From Trichomonas vaginalis G3 (Eukaryota; Parabasalia; Trichomonadida; Trichomonadidae), in contig NC_067207.1 in the NCBI RefSeq assembly GCF_026262505.1, positions 9,454,082-9,518,081 on the forward strand: 64,000 nt of DNA, in the 5' to 3' direction. Below are positions 31,613-41,168 of the stretch, one piece after another (position 1 is the stretch's first letter; each line of letters starts with the position of its first letter). The notes under the pieces are model-generated. The model worked only from the letters and a program-made list of their open reading frames with translations. It did not search any database and was not told the origin of the DNA. The translations under genes and the position numbers were made by a program.

Positions 31613-31642
31613 AGAAAAAAATATTTTTTTATTTTTATAAAA

Positions 31643-33771
31643 ATGCCCCCATATAGAATGGATAGAAAGTCTGCTAGAATAAAAGCAGAGTTGCAAAGAT
31701 ATGGTTGGAGAGTTTCGAAGAAGTTTAAATATAGGAAGGGAAGACCCATAAAAGTCTATGACAAATTGTCTGGTCTTCGCTACGAAATGGATTTGGAAAC
31801 AGCACGTGCAAATTATCCAAACAGACTAGAGAGGTTAGAAGAAGAACGTCTTATGGACATGCCTTTCGATGTTAGTGAACCTCAAGTTGAAGGACACGAC
31901 GGCTTTGCCAGATTCTACTGGAAACATGACGAACAATTGCATCCTTTGAGAAGGAAAAAAGGAAAAGGTGAAGACGCACATGCTCCCATGAAAGAACAAG
32001 ATATGCATATGAGAAGTATCGTGAAGTTAGAAGTCAAATTACATCTGGTCGAACCTTTACAGTAAACTTTGACGAAGGAAAGAACAAAGAAGGCTTCATG
32101 GGTGTACTTGCTGCCATACAAGACGGAAATAAGAAAGGACACAATCTCAGATTGACCATAACAGATTTGGATGGTCACATTTACTATGCACATGGCAATG
32201 TCACAACAGCTGCAATGCTTCTTGACGCTTTCAAGACTACAAAGAGAGAACAAATGGTGACTCCGACTCAGACATTTTGAATGCAATTGAAGGAATTGCA
32301 AGTGTCAAGTTCGAATGGTACCAACCTAACCCTCAAGCAGTCAGACAACATGCTGGATACTTCCCGTTCAGAAATAAGTCTGACATTGACTTGACAAGGT
32401 ATGGAATTTACAATTCAATTGAAACAATTGTCAATGAACCTTGCATTCTTACATGTCTCAGGAACTCTGGTCTTGTTACAGATGAGAAAATGAAGTATCT
32501 TGAGTCATGTGTGAAGACAAGGTACATTCTCAGAGGTCAATTGGCAAAAATTGCACCGTTGGCAAATGTCAATATCCGAGTCAACATACTACAGCTAAAG
32601 GTTCTTCACATGACGACTATGTTGTTGACAAAGACTTACCATGGTTGAAGATTGTAATTGTCCACAACCACTTCATGTTGAACGAAAGTCTTACAAACCC
32701 ATTGTTCGGAAAAGGCAAGTGCAACATTGTCAGAGCTGTAAACATTCTTTTCGAGAAAGGTTTGTTGGAACCAATTCCAGATGACAAGCTGACAGAAACT
32801 TTTGTACCAAAAGACGAAACAAACTTTTCATTGTTAGCAAGACCAAAAGTTGTTCCAGACAAAGTTCTAGTACAAAAGAAGTACACAGTTCCACAAGGAG
32901 TTGGATTGTTCGGATACCAACCTGAACCAGAAGAACTTCCAATGAGGTTGCAAGAACTTCAAGATGCTATAAACAAACTTCCATTGAGACATCCAATTGA
33001 CGTCAAATTGTATTGGAGAGCATCTGAGTTAGGTCAGAAGGTTTTATATGAAACAGGTTGCTTCGACGATGTTTATGAGATAACAGGAGAAGTTTCTCAG
33101 AAGATAAGAGACTCACTTGAATTTCCACAAACTGGACCAATTGGTTGCGACAAGTTCGACTCAGATGAAAAAATATACTATGTCGACCTTAACGCTGCGT
33201 ACATGAAGTTTGTCCAATATATTCCGACTGGAATTCCAAACGAAGATGGTGAGTTCCGGGAAGGAACTATACAGTTGGAAAAGTCATACAACAACTGTAT
33301 GATATTAGGAAAGCTTCAAACCCCAAACTTGCAATGACACTCAAATTGCTTATGAATTCGACATGGGGATATTCCATTAAGAAACCTCAAGAGATGAAGA
33401 GTAAACATTATGAGAAGTTCGACAACTTTGTTGAAAGGTTTTCTCCTTTTGTTTTGAAGTACGAATTCACTCAAGGTCAAAGTGGCTTTAGTAACCACAT
33501 TAAAACCTATTGTCGAACATTGGTCTTACCCTCAGTTCGCAAGGCAGTCCTTGACAACTACAACAAATTCTTCTCCGAAGTCAAATCGAAAGTTGTGGTT
33601 TACTATGAGAACATTGACGCACTCATGACGAACGAAGAAGGATACAACAAACTCATTGAAATGGGAATGGTCGGTGAAAAGATGGGTCAATTCAAATTGG
33701 ACAAAATTTTCACCGAAGTTCATGTCCTCTCCAAGCGTAAGTACTGGGTGTTAAAGAAGATGGTGAAATAG
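31643..33771 (+). pseudogene. protein-primed family B DNA polymerase (Polinton pPolB), broken
   Basis: Successive plus-strand open pieces cover this interval. Recognisable polymerase motifs are YVDLNAAYMKFV (motif A-like), LKLLMNSTWGY (the KxxxNSxYG block) and VVYYENIDAL (motif C position). These identify the pPolB that replicates Polintons from a protein primer. The gene is broken several times and is shorter than intact Polinton polymerases. Confidence 0.7.
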
Positions 33772-33813
33772 TTAAACATTGCATGAAATAAAAAATTTTT
33801 ATTCGAATTTGAA

Positions 33814-33906
33814 TTAAAATGTGGGAATTCTTGGGAACGGGAAAGGCTTATTTACTTGAGGAACAGGTAAAGGTGGTGGAGGTGGAGGTGGTGGCAACCA
33901 GTCCAT
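33814..33906 (-). CDS. short proline-rich ORF, 30 aa
   Basis: ATG frame encoding MDWL, eight prolines, then LPVPQVNKPFPFPRI. It could be the tail of a longer minus-strand product, since the frame stays open upstream of the ATG. Low confidence. Confidence 0.3.
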   Translation of the reverse strand: MDWLPPPPPPPPLPVPQVNKPFPFPRIPTF

Positions 33907-33923
33907 TTTATATTCCTTCCTAG

Positions 33924-34058
33924 CTAATTTCCGTTTAATTTCATGGTCGCCCTCGGAGTTTTGAATCGGACAGGTCGAGTTACACCATTCTTGGTCTCAA
34001 ACTCATATATAACCTGTTTGTCTGTATTTTCGTCGACTATGGCACGAGACACGAACAT
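33924..34058 (-). CDS. small protein, 44 aa
   Basis: ATG frame encoding MFVSRAIVDENTDKQVIYEF followed by a basic end (RPVRFKTPRATMKLNGN). Codon usage looks coding, with more GC than the capsid genes. It ends close to the proline-rich ORF. Unknown function. Confidence 0.35.
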   Translation of the reverse strand: MFVSRAIVDENTDKQVIYEFETKNGVTRPVRFKTPRATMKLNGN

Positions 34059-34088
34059 TGACCAAACGGACAAAAAGTGTCATTTCGG

Positions 34089-34353
34089 ATGGTCAAGCAG
34101 CCAATCGCATTCGAGCACTTCGAAGAAGCCTTACGTTCCAAAAGGAGAGGGTGTCTGGTGCAAGGCAGAGGTCATGAAACTCTACGAGCAGTACATCCTC
34201 AATGCCTGGGAGGACAAATCGTCCTTGGATTGGCAATTCTACCAACTCCTCTGGGACGACCTCCTACGCAACTGGGATAACGAAAGAGCCCAATTCAAAG
34301 GTCGGGAACTAATTTTACAAATTACCATTAATTTAACCTACTTATCTAAATAA
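34089..34353 (+). pseudogene. small plus-strand gene, probably broken
   Basis: Coding-like plus-strand sequence beginning at an ATG (MVKQPIAFEHFEEALRSK) and continuing with VMKLYEQYILNAWEDKSSLDW. It is Trp/Tyr/Leu-rich and of unknown family. It overlaps the start region of the minus-strand ORF at 33924. I treat it as broken. Confidence 0.35.
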
Positions 34354-34402
34354 ACACCTAAATTTACTCGGGGTTTCCCCCTAAAATAAAATTTTTTTAC
34401 TC

Positions 34403-35116
34403 TTAGAACCACTCGAGGTTCTCCTTACGGTTGTTGAGCTTGTCACCGTCAATGTGTCTGACCCTCGTCTTCTTGTCTGGATTTGGAACCCATTGCATAC
34501 CGACAAGCCTTCCCATGGAAACTGAACCGTAATTCCGAAGGGTAAGGTTCAAGTGTCCCAAGTTGTTGAGGACTGGGGTAAGAACCTTGCCTGTCCCCTT
34601 GTTGCGGATTTTGTATGGGTAGGGTTGGGAAATTTCGTAAGCGTCATCGACAACAAGGGTTGCCCAAACTTCCTCTTCTTCGTGTTTCTCTTCTTCGTGT
34701 TTCTTTTCTTCGTGTTTCTCTTCTTCCTCTTCTTCCTCTTCTTCCTCGACAATTCCTTCTTCAATTCGGTACTCACGAAGTACGGTGTTGGAGGTTCTGT
34801 CCTTTCCGAGTGCCGCCCAGATGGTGTCAATCTCTTCGAAGAAACGGTAGATGAGTCGGGCAAGGTTTTGGTTCTCTATGTTGTATTGGCGCAAGGTTTC
34901 CGCGAAATCGTTCAGGACTTTCTTATTGGAAGCTTGGTTCGTGAGGACTTCGACTTTGAGATTGGTTATCTCTTCCATAAGACTACTTTGGAGAGTCTTA
35001 ATGGTGTTTGTCAGATGAGCGTTCAATTGGGCAATTTGAAGTTGAACTGGGCGTTTGTCTGGCAACCTTGAAAGGACATCTGCCATTGAGTTTGGCTTCG
35101 GTGCTTGTTCGGACAT
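34403..35116 (-). CDS. coiled-coil protein with C-terminal HNH-type domain, 237 aa
   Basis: Residues ~20-105 form a predicted coiled coil. A Glu-rich linker (~120-150, with EEKHEEKKHEEEKHEEE) leads to a C-terminal domain whose end VRHIDGDKLNNRKENLEWF is the classic HNH_3 homing-endonuclease/AP2-like signature, preceded by a NUMOD4-like PYKIRNKGTGKVL. HNH domains usually cut or bind DNA; here it is fused to an oligomerising region, which is unusual. The open frame starts at ATG 35116. It lies in the GC-richer part of the element. Confidence 0.6.
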   Translation of the reverse strand: MSEQAPKPNSMADVLSRLPDKRPVQLQIAQLNAHLTNTIKTLQSSLMEEITNLKVEVLTNQASNKKVLNDFAETLRQYNIENQNLARLIYRFFEEIDTIWAALGKDRTSNTVLREYRIEEGIVEEEEEEEEEEKHEEKKHEEEKHEEEEVWATLVVDDAYEISQPYPYKIRNKGTGKVLTPVLNNLGHLNLTLRNYGSVSMGRLVGMQWVPNPDKKTRVRHIDGDKLNNRKENLEWF

Positions 35117-35148
35117 CGAAAAAATGAAGTGGTTTGAGAATGACGGTT

Positions 35149-35733
35149 TTACTTCAAAAAGCTTGTTATGACGGTTAAGTCATACAACAAGTTTAAAATA
35201 ATATCTTGTTCTTCTTCTGAACGTTTGTTGTCTCTTCCGATAAAAGTTTCGAACATGAGAACCAAAAAACGTTTTTTGAGATTGCGGAAGAGTTCAGGCA
35301 AACGTTCATATTCTGGATATGTTGGGAGCAGTTCGAAACATCTGAGCTGACTTTCGGACAAAATTGGGACAATGTCAACAAATTCATCTTTGGTCGGACT
35401 GCTTGAAGGTAAGTCCCTTACATGTAAGTAGCTCTGGTAAAGTCTTCTCATTTCTGCTAACTTTTGGAGTATAGCTTCGTAGTTTAGAAGTTTTAATTTT
35501 AATTGTCTTATTCCACTCTTGACATCTAAACGGTAACTATCCATGAGGTCAAGAGTAGCTTTGGTAGCTTTAAGTGGAGCTATCTGTTCCTTGACTTCTG
35601 CAATTTTGGTTGCAATTGTGATTTGAGCTCCTTCAAGTTCGCCGTCTATGTCGTTCTCAACACCTTCAACCATAGCTTGAAACTCTTCATCGGTCCATTG
35701 AGATTGGTGTGGGACGAATTTAACTTGCTTCAT
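35149..35733 (-). CDS. hypothetical coiled-coil protein, 194 aa
   Basis: ATG frame, open, mostly helical: residues ~25-95 look like a coiled coil (AQITIATKIAEVKEQIAPLK), followed by a Pro/Ser hinge and a Leu/Arg-rich helical C-terminus. No family recognised. It ends 32 bases from the start of the HNH-type gene, with the same strand and similar GC-rich codon use, so they probably form one functional block. Confidence 0.55.
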   Translation of the reverse strand: MKQVKFVPHQSQWTDEEFQAMVEGVENDIDGELEGAQITIATKIAEVKEQIAPLKATKATLDLMDSYRLDVKSGIRQLKLKLLNYEAILQKLAEMRRLYQSYLHVRDLPSSSPTKDEFVDIVPILSESQLRCFELLPTYPEYERLPELFRNLKKRFLVLMFETFIGRDNKRSEEEQDIILNLLYDLTVITSFLK

Positions 35734-35775
35734 TCAAAAAATGAAAAAAAATGTTTTTACTCTAAACGTTAAGGT

Positions 35776-36150
35776 TTACTGAACTGGTTGGATGTCGCCT
35801 TCACAGGTTATGTAGAACGGCTGACCCGAGAAGTGAAGGAGAGACTGAATTGCCAATTTCATATGGGGTAGGGGGTTCTCCTTGTTTGGTATTTTTATCC
35901 AAGGACGTTTGTTTAGGAACTTAACAAGAGCTTCTCTTTTGGCGTCCTTTATGCCATCGTAGGCTGTCCCGTCTGGTATTTGAATTGGAATTCCAGTCGA
36001 AGTCTCGAGCTGAAGTGTAGACCTTCCAGAAATAGTGGTGAACTTGACCTTGGGCTTCATGACCTTGCGCAAGTAGTCTTTTACGCAGTTGTTAATTTCA
36101 ATTAGGTAAATTGCCTCGTCAAATCCTTCTGGCATTCCGAGTCCTTCCAT
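35776..36150 (-). CDS. hypothetical protein, 124 aa
   Basis: The likely start is the ATG at 36150 (MEGLGMPEGFDEAIYLIEIN). The longer frame upstream merely reads through short palindromic repeats. The body is mixed alpha/beta with a basic region (KDAKREALVKFLNKRPWIKI). Its first ~18 codons are duplicated at 38921-38965, where they open a different short ORF. The leader TTTTTACTCTAAACGTTAAG stands at the gene end. Function unknown. Confidence 0.5.
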   Translation of the reverse strand: MEGLGMPEGFDEAIYLIEINNCVKDYLRKVMKPKVKFTTISGRSTLQLETSTGIPIQIPDGTAYDGIKDAKREALVKFLNKRPWIKIPNKENPLPHMKLAIQSLLHFSGQPFYITCEGDIQPVQ

Positions 36151-36480
36151 CCGACAGGAAAATATTTTCCCGACAACTGGAAAAAATTTTCCTTCCGACA
36201 GAAAAAATTTTTCCTTCCGACAGGAAGAACTCTTCCAGTTGTCCGTCCGTAAACCATTCAAATTTTCGAAAATTGAGAACTTTTTGGTCGAACTTCAGAA
36301 AAAGTTTTTCCTTCCAACAGGAAAAAATTTTCCTTCCGACAGGAAAAGTTCTTCCTTCCGACAGAAAAAGTTTTTCCTTCCGACAGAAAAAGTTTTTCCT
36401 TCCGACAGGACACAAACAGATGACTGACGTCCCACCAACCGAGTCCATTCCCAAACCAGCAGAACCGAAAGCTGCAGAAC
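36104..36480. repeat. duplicated divergent-promoter block, left copy
   Basis: Directly repeated at 38921-39340. The core is an array of ~20-22-bp palindromic units CCTTCCGACAGGAAAAA with TTTT spacers, split by a unique 70-base stretch beginning AAACCATTCAAATTTTCG that is identical in both copies. The block includes the first codons of both flanking divergent genes (36150 minus, 36420 plus), so a whole intergenic control region was copied. Confidence 0.8.
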
Positions 36481-37007
36481 TCCAGCAGCAACCACAACAA
36501 CCTCAGTTCCAGCAAGTACCTTCACCAAATTACTACCAATTTCCACCTCAAGGTTACTACCCACCACAAGGCTTCCCGAACTACCCTCCTCAACCTATGC
36601 CTTACTTCCCCAACCCTTGGATGTTCCAGCAAGCTCCACCCCAGCAATTCCAATCTCAATCCAAATCGAAGAGAGACCAAGAGTTCGAAGAAGGTCTGAA
36701 CCGTTTACGCAAAGATTATGCCACAGCCCCTATGGAAGACGACAGGCTTTCAGTCTCTTCCCTCAAATCGACCGATTCGACTCGTACCACAGATTCGGTC
36801 AAAGACAGAGACGACTACCTCAAGCAGTCTGAGAGACTCTTCATCCTACAACCATTTACAGTTGGAGCTCTCAAGAACATGCGCAATTACGAAGGTCAGA
36901 CACCAGCTGGAGACCGCAAAACAGACGTACTCGCAAGAGCCGTCCAGCTCGTCAAGACAAAGACTGAGATAGTCGACTTCATTCTTGCAGCTTGCCCATA
37001 CAAGTAA
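36420..37007 (+). CDS. Pro/Gln-rich protein, 195 aa
   Basis: Start at ATG 36420, behind the palindromic repeats. The N-terminal ~100 residues are Pro/Gln/Tyr/Phe-rich and low-complexity (FPPQGYYPPQGFPNYPP). The C-terminal ~90 are Ser/Thr/Asp-rich then basic-helical (ERLFILQPFTVGALKNMRNY...LARAVQLVKTKTEIVDFIL). The disordered-plus-folded plan would suit a scaffold or virion-core protein, but no family is recognised. GC-rich codon use. Confidence 0.5.
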   Translation: MTDVPPTESIPKPAEPKAAELQQQPQQPQFQQVPSPNYYQFPPQGYYPPQGFPNYPPQPMPYFPNPWMFQQAPPQQFQSQSKSKRDQEFEEGLNRLRKDYATAPMEDDRLSVSSLKSTDSTRTTDSVKDRDDYLKQSERLFILQPFTVGALKNMRNYEGQTPAGDRKTDVLARAVQLVKTKTEIVDFILAACPYK

Positions 37008-37035
37008 AAAAATAAACAATTACGAGTTAAACTTT

Positions 37036-37236
37036 TTATTCTTTCTTTTCTGAGTTGTTTAGAGCTGGTTTCTCTTGTAGGAGCCTTTCGTACTCTTCCA
37101 TGGTCATGTAATTGCGAATTTGGTACGCAATTCCAGGTTCGTTGTTTTTGAACCTTACGTATGTAACGCTTCCATCCTCCTCAGGGAAGTAAGCTGCTAA
37201 CATCTGACCAAGTTTTCTCGGTGACTCGGAGCTCAT
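37036..37236 (-). CDS. small protein, 66 aa
   Basis: Starts at ATG 37236 (MSSESPRKLGQMLAAYFPEE) rather than the upstream GTG. It contains GSVTYVRFKNNEPGIAYQIR and a charged C-terminus. Upstream lies AAACGTTAAG, shared with the junction before the 35733 gene. Unknown function. Confidence 0.5.
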   Translation of the reverse strand: MSSESPRKLGQMLAAYFPEEDGSVTYVRFKNNEPGIAYQIRNYMTMEEYERLLQEKPALNNSEKKE

Positions 37237-37277
37237 TAAAAATGTCACTTTTTAAACGTTAAGTTTTTAGTCTTATT

Positions 37278-37472
37278 TTACCCTTTGTTTACCCTTTGTT
37301 TGTCAAGGTAGTATTGGAGTGCAATTTCTCCAAATTCTCTGTGTCGGAGTTCTTCAGCATTTTCCAAGGTGTACCTGGAGAACTCAAAGAAGTTGTCAAG
37401 AAGATACTGCCATGCTGCTCTTCTGAGTTCGTCGGTATTTTGGAAGTGTTGCACCTTCGAGTCTTCGGACAT
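37278..37472 (-). CDS. small helical protein, 64 aa
   Basis: ATG at 37472 (MSEDSKVQHFQNTDELRRAA) resembles the start of its neighbour; an in-frame ATG at 37493 lies in the first tandem repeat unit and is possible. Mostly charged helix. Unknown function. Confidence 0.45.
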   Translation of the reverse strand: MSEDSKVQHFQNTDELRRAAWQYLLDNFFEFSRYTLENAEELRHREFGEIALQYYLDKQRVNKG

Positions 37473-37490
37473 GAAAAAATGACACTTTTT

Positions 37491-37987
37491 CATTATATAA
37501 CTGTTATTTTTTTACGAAGAGAACTTTGACACTTCGTCAAAAAAATCCCTGAAATCGTGAAAAAATGACCAAATTTCATTATATAACTGTTATTTTTTTA
37601 CGAAGAGAACTTTGACACTTCGTCAAAAAAATCCCTGAAATCGTGAAAAAATGACCAAATTTCATTATATAACTGTTATTTTTTTACGAAGAGAACTTTG
37701 ACACTTCGTCAAAAAAATCCCTGAAATCGTGAAAAAATGACCAAATTTCATTATATAACTGTTATTTTTTTACGAAGAGAACTTTGACACTTCGTCAAAA
37801 AAATCCCTGAAATCGTGAAAAAATGACCAAATTTCATTATATAACTGTTATTTTTTTACGAAGAGAACTTTGACACTTCGTCAAAAAAATCCCTGAAATC
37901 GTGAAAAAATGACCAAATTTCATTATATAACTGTTATTTTTTTACGAAGAGAACTTTGACACTTCGTCAAAAAAATCCCTGAAATCA
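37491..37987. repeat. 86-bp tandem repeat, ~5.8 copies
   Basis: CATTATATAACTG recurs at 37491, 37577, 37663, 37749, 37835 and 37921, an exact 86-base period with nearly identical units. Each holds a small hairpin, TTTGACacttcGTCAAA, and a leader-like GTGAAAAAATGACC. It separates a minus-strand gene from the KilA-N-like gene at 38065, so it probably derives from an expanded promoter. Nothing else is seen up to 38064. Confidence 0.9.
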
Positions 37988-38064
37988 TATCTTTTATACA
38001 AAATAAAAAAAATAACGCTAATTTTTTATAAAATATTTTTTTTATCCGGAATATAAGGACAGAT

Positions 38065-38868
38065 ATGACAACAACAGAGAACACAACAACAGTTATAGTC
38101 CATGAAGCTATAAATGAAGAATATGAGTACATACAGTTTAACAAACAGTTACGTCTCATTCGTTCGGTCAAAGATGATATGTACCAAATGCAAAGTATTT
38201 TGACAGCATGTTTTGCTCCAGACACTAAACACGCAGACGACTGGTTCAAAAACCAAAGCACACAAGAACTTTTGAGTGAAATTTCTCTAGACCGACTTTT
38301 TTCGGTCTTGCATAAAACACATGAAAATCGTAAAAATTTGCCAATAAATTTAAGAGGTTGGTATGTTCATAGACTTTTAGTAAATGCTGTTGCAATATGG
38401 GCTTCTCCTCGTTATGCATGGCATGTTTACAAACTTCTTGACGATTTACATACAGAAATTAGAAAAGAGCTAGAGAACAAGCTTGAAGCAAAAGACAAAA
38501 GCCTTCAGAAAAGAATACCACGTTCGGTACCAAAAGGAAAGGAAAAGAACTATAAGTATATGATTTATACTGAAGAGATGGAAAATGAAGAAGACAGAGA
38601 TATGGTTATGTTGCATTTAGTCAGAAGAAACAACAAAAGCTTTTACGACCTTGCTAAGATTTACAAATCTGACAGAAATTGGTTCTATCGCGAAAACTTA
38701 CCGATTTCAATGACCCCAAATGAAGATGTGAAACAAATAGTTCAAGATACGTTACCTCAAACACACTATGATATTAAAGGTTGTACAATACTTACCTTCA
38801 AAGAAGATTTGCCGCTACTGAAAGAAAAAATAACAGAGTATTTTGACAACTTCAAACAAGTAGGGTAA
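38065..38868 (+). CDS. KilA-N-like protein, 267 aa
   Basis: The centre INLRGWYVHRLLVNAVAIWASPRYAWHVYKL (residues ~94-125) fits the second half of the KilA-N domain (GxYVHPxLxxxIAxWASPxFAxxV), a DNA-binding module of large DNA viruses and phages. The first half is poorly conserved. A C-terminal region (~165-260) resembles the variable effector halves of such proteins. The open ATG frame follows TTTTTTATCCGGAATATAAGGACAG, which also precedes the truncated homologue at 61785. Likely a regulator; target unknown. Confidence 0.65.
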   Translation: MTTTENTTTVIVHEAINEEYEYIQFNKQLRLIRSVKDDMYQMQSILTACFAPDTKHADDWFKNQSTQELLSEISLDRLFSVLHKTHENRKNLPINLRGWYVHRLLVNAVAIWASPRYAWHVYKLLDDLHTEIRKELENKLEAKDKSLQKRIPRSVPKGKEKNYKYMIYTEEMENEEDRDMVMLHLVRRNNKSFYDLAKIYKSDRNWFYRENLPISMTPNEDVKQIVQDTLPQTHYDIKGCTILTFKEDLPLLKEKITEYFDNFKQVG

Positions 38869-38920
38869 ATGCACTCTTTATTTTTCAAGCTTGACTTCAG
38901 ATGGCTCAGGTAGCTCTATA

Positions 38921-39340
38921 AGGTAAATTGTCTTGTCAAATCCTTCTGGCATTCCGAGTCCTTCCTTCTGGCATTCCGAGTCCTTCCTTCCGACAGGAAA
39001 ATATTTTCCTTCCGACAGGAAAAAAATTTCCTTCCGACAGGAAAAAATTTTCCTTCCGACAGGAAAAAATTTTCCTTCCGACAGGAAAAATTTTTCCAGT
39101 TGTCCGTCGTAAACCATTCAAATTTTCGAAAATTGAGAACTTTTTGGTCGAACTTCAGAAAAAGTTTTTCCTTCCGACAGGAAAAATTTTTCCTTCCGAC
39201 AGGAAAATATTTTCCTTCCAACAGGAAAAGTTTTTCCTTCCAACTGGAAGAACTCTTCCTTCCGACAGGACACAAACGAATGTCCGACGTACCACCAACC
39301 GAGTCCATTCCAAAGCCAGAAGAACCGAAAGCTGCAGAAC
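38921..39340. repeat. duplicated divergent-promoter block, right copy
   Basis: Direct copy of 36104-36480 with the same palindromic CCTTCCGACAGGAA units and central stretch. It carries copied first codons of both flanking genes, which here open short ORFs (38878-38952 minus, 24 aa; from 39280 plus) unlikely to be functional on their own. Confidence 0.75.
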
Positions 39341-39372
39341 CACAACAGACTAAGACTAAACACTTACATTTT

Positions 39373-40148
39373 TTACGCTTGACTTTTTACAATTTGAACT
39401 TTGTTTGCGTAGATATGAATTCTGAAAGAAGTATGAGGGTCTTGTATGACTTTGTACTTCTCCCATAGTTCATGTCTGTCAAACTTACCTGCCATGGACT
39501 CTTTCATAAGTTCCATGAAATCGTCTTCGGACAATCCGGGGAAAAGTACAATGTCAGTAAGTATTCTCTTTACATCCTTACTTAAACTCTTGGCTGTCTG
39601 TACACAAATGACAACTGAGATGTTAAAGTGTCTGAGCTTCTTAAGAATTCGACACATGTCTTGTTCTCTGTTCTTTAACAAAGGATGAGAAGCAAAGTCA
39701 TCTAAGATAAGAAGACATCTATGAGGGTACGTTTTCCAATCGTAAGATTGCAATTTCTTCGAAATGTATTCTTCTCTAATATTCTCTGCATTTCCTCATT
39801 TGGGTCTTTAAACTTCGAATTGACATACTCATTTATAGCATTATACTTCAAAACTCTTCTTTGGTACTTCTTTATCCAATCTAACAACTCAGAGTCTTTT
39901 ATACATACTAACTTAGACTTCTTTATAATATCTTTGAACGAATTGACGGTTTGGTCAAATTGACCCGAAGTACTACAAATGACAACTAACTCATAGAATG
40001 GGTTCTTCTCATCTAGTTCTTGTTGTTGTGCAGCCATTTTAAGATAAGTGAAAGTCTTACCCGACCCAGGCGGTGCAATTAGACCTGTTATACCATTCTG
40101 AGCAAATAAGAACTTGTCATGTATGGGTTTTATCTGAGCATTTTCCAA
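39373..40148 (-). pseudogene. A32/FtsK-HerA packaging ATPase of element 1, broken
   Basis: Walker A APPGSGKT and Walker B CLLILDDFA are visible in two open pieces (39702-40148 and 39373-39753). This is the genome-packaging ATPase found in all Polintons, homologous to the intact gene at 51915. It is broken at least once and its start is unclear. Confidence 0.75.
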
Positions 40149-40252
40149 CTTCCTCTTGTTCTTATTTAAAACATTCTCAAATTTTTTGTCAATGTCAGCA
40201 AACTTTTTTCTAACATATTTTTAAAAAATTAAAATTTTTTATCTTTTAGAAA

Positions 40253-40695
40253 ATGTCTAGCGATTTCGCTATCTATATTCGAGACAAGCTTTTTCGACAG
40301 CAAAACATCTGTCGACCATAAAAACATAGTGTAACAAGAAAGGTGAATTTGTTCTAAAGTTCTGTTTCTGGGAATATGACAAGAACCATAAAACATTAAG
40401 CAGAGAAGTCTTAAAATTTGTCAATGACAGACTTGTTGACAGAGATGACGCCTCTTGGAGAGATGAAGTCCAACAAAACTTCTTAGAATGCAAAGAAGAC
40501 ACATGCACTGTTCTTGAAGATGAAATAGAAAACAGAATAGAAGAGCTATTAAAGGACAAAGAACTTTTACAAAAATATGGTTCTGAGAAGTTTGACATAA
40601 CTCCACCAGAAAAGAAGAAGAGAGAAAAGAAAGAAAAGAAAGTAGAAGAAGAGAAGAAAGAACCAGAGCCAGAGAAGAAGAAATTTGACATGTAA
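40253..40695 (+). pseudogene. Lys/Glu-rich protein, probably broken
   Basis: A plus-strand coding stretch beginning at ATG 40253 (MSSDFAIYIRDKLFRQ) and ending at 40695 in a Glu/Lys/Pro-rich tail. The middle contains FCFWEYDKNHKTLSREVLKF and a coiled-coil-like ENRIEELLKDKELLQKY. It is easily missed because long minus frames shadow it. Family unknown; it appears broken near its start. Confidence 0.45.
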
Positions 40696-40711
40696 AAATA
40701 AAATTTTATTT

Positions 40712-41131
40712 TTAGAACATTTCTGGGTCAATGTCAATGTTCTCTTCCTCTTTAGGAGCAAACACTGGCTTAGACTCTAAAATCTTTTTACCCAATTTAC
40801 CTTGAACTTCAACTATCTTAGACTCATAATATTCATAGTCGTCTGCTTTCTTTGGTTCATAAGGTATAACAAGTTTGTATGCTTTGCCTTCTTTAAGGTT
40901 TGAGAACCTTCTGTCAAAACTTTCTTTGACTGTTAACAAACCTTCTATGTCTAAGTCTTCAAATTTTGCACCATTTTTAGTCACAACAGCAAACTTAACT
41001 GGTTCGATGTTCCAAACTTTGCTGAATGAAGACTTTTCAAAATGGTAGAAGTAAACATTCAAATATGTGAATGGGTCTAGTTCTTCTTTAAGTCCTGACA
41101 TGTACTTGTTTACTGAGATGAATTTCGTCAT
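40712..41131 (-). CDS. hypothetical protein, 139 aa
   Basis: Starts at ATG 41131 (MTKFISVNKYMSGLKEELDP). Beta-rich central part (VKFAVVTKNGAKFEDLDIEG) and an acidic tail ending IDIDPEMF, the sort of C-terminus seen in ssDNA-binding proteins of viruses. Its neighbour is a replicative helicase, which makes a replication accessory role plausible but unproven. Confidence 0.5.
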   Translation of the reverse strand: MTKFISVNKYMSGLKEELDPFTYLNVYFYHFEKSSFSKVWNIEPVKFAVVTKNGAKFEDLDIEGLLTVKESFDRRFSNLKEGKAYKLVIPYEPKKADDYEYYESKIVEVQGKLGKKILESKPVFAPKEEENIDIDPEMF

Positions 41132-41168
41132 CTTTTCTATCGGATAAAAAAAAATATTTTTTTTAAAT

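Noticed and set aside
36104-36480. Possible CRISPR array (short palindromic repeats)
   Set aside because: Spacers are 2-6 bases of A/T rather than unique 30-base sequences, and the host is eukaryotic.
36111-36567. Long frames on both strands reading FFLPTGKNFPSDRK or SCRKEKFFLSEGK
   Set aside because: They translate the CCTTCCGACAGGAA palindromes; real starts lie at 36150 (minus) and 36420 (plus).
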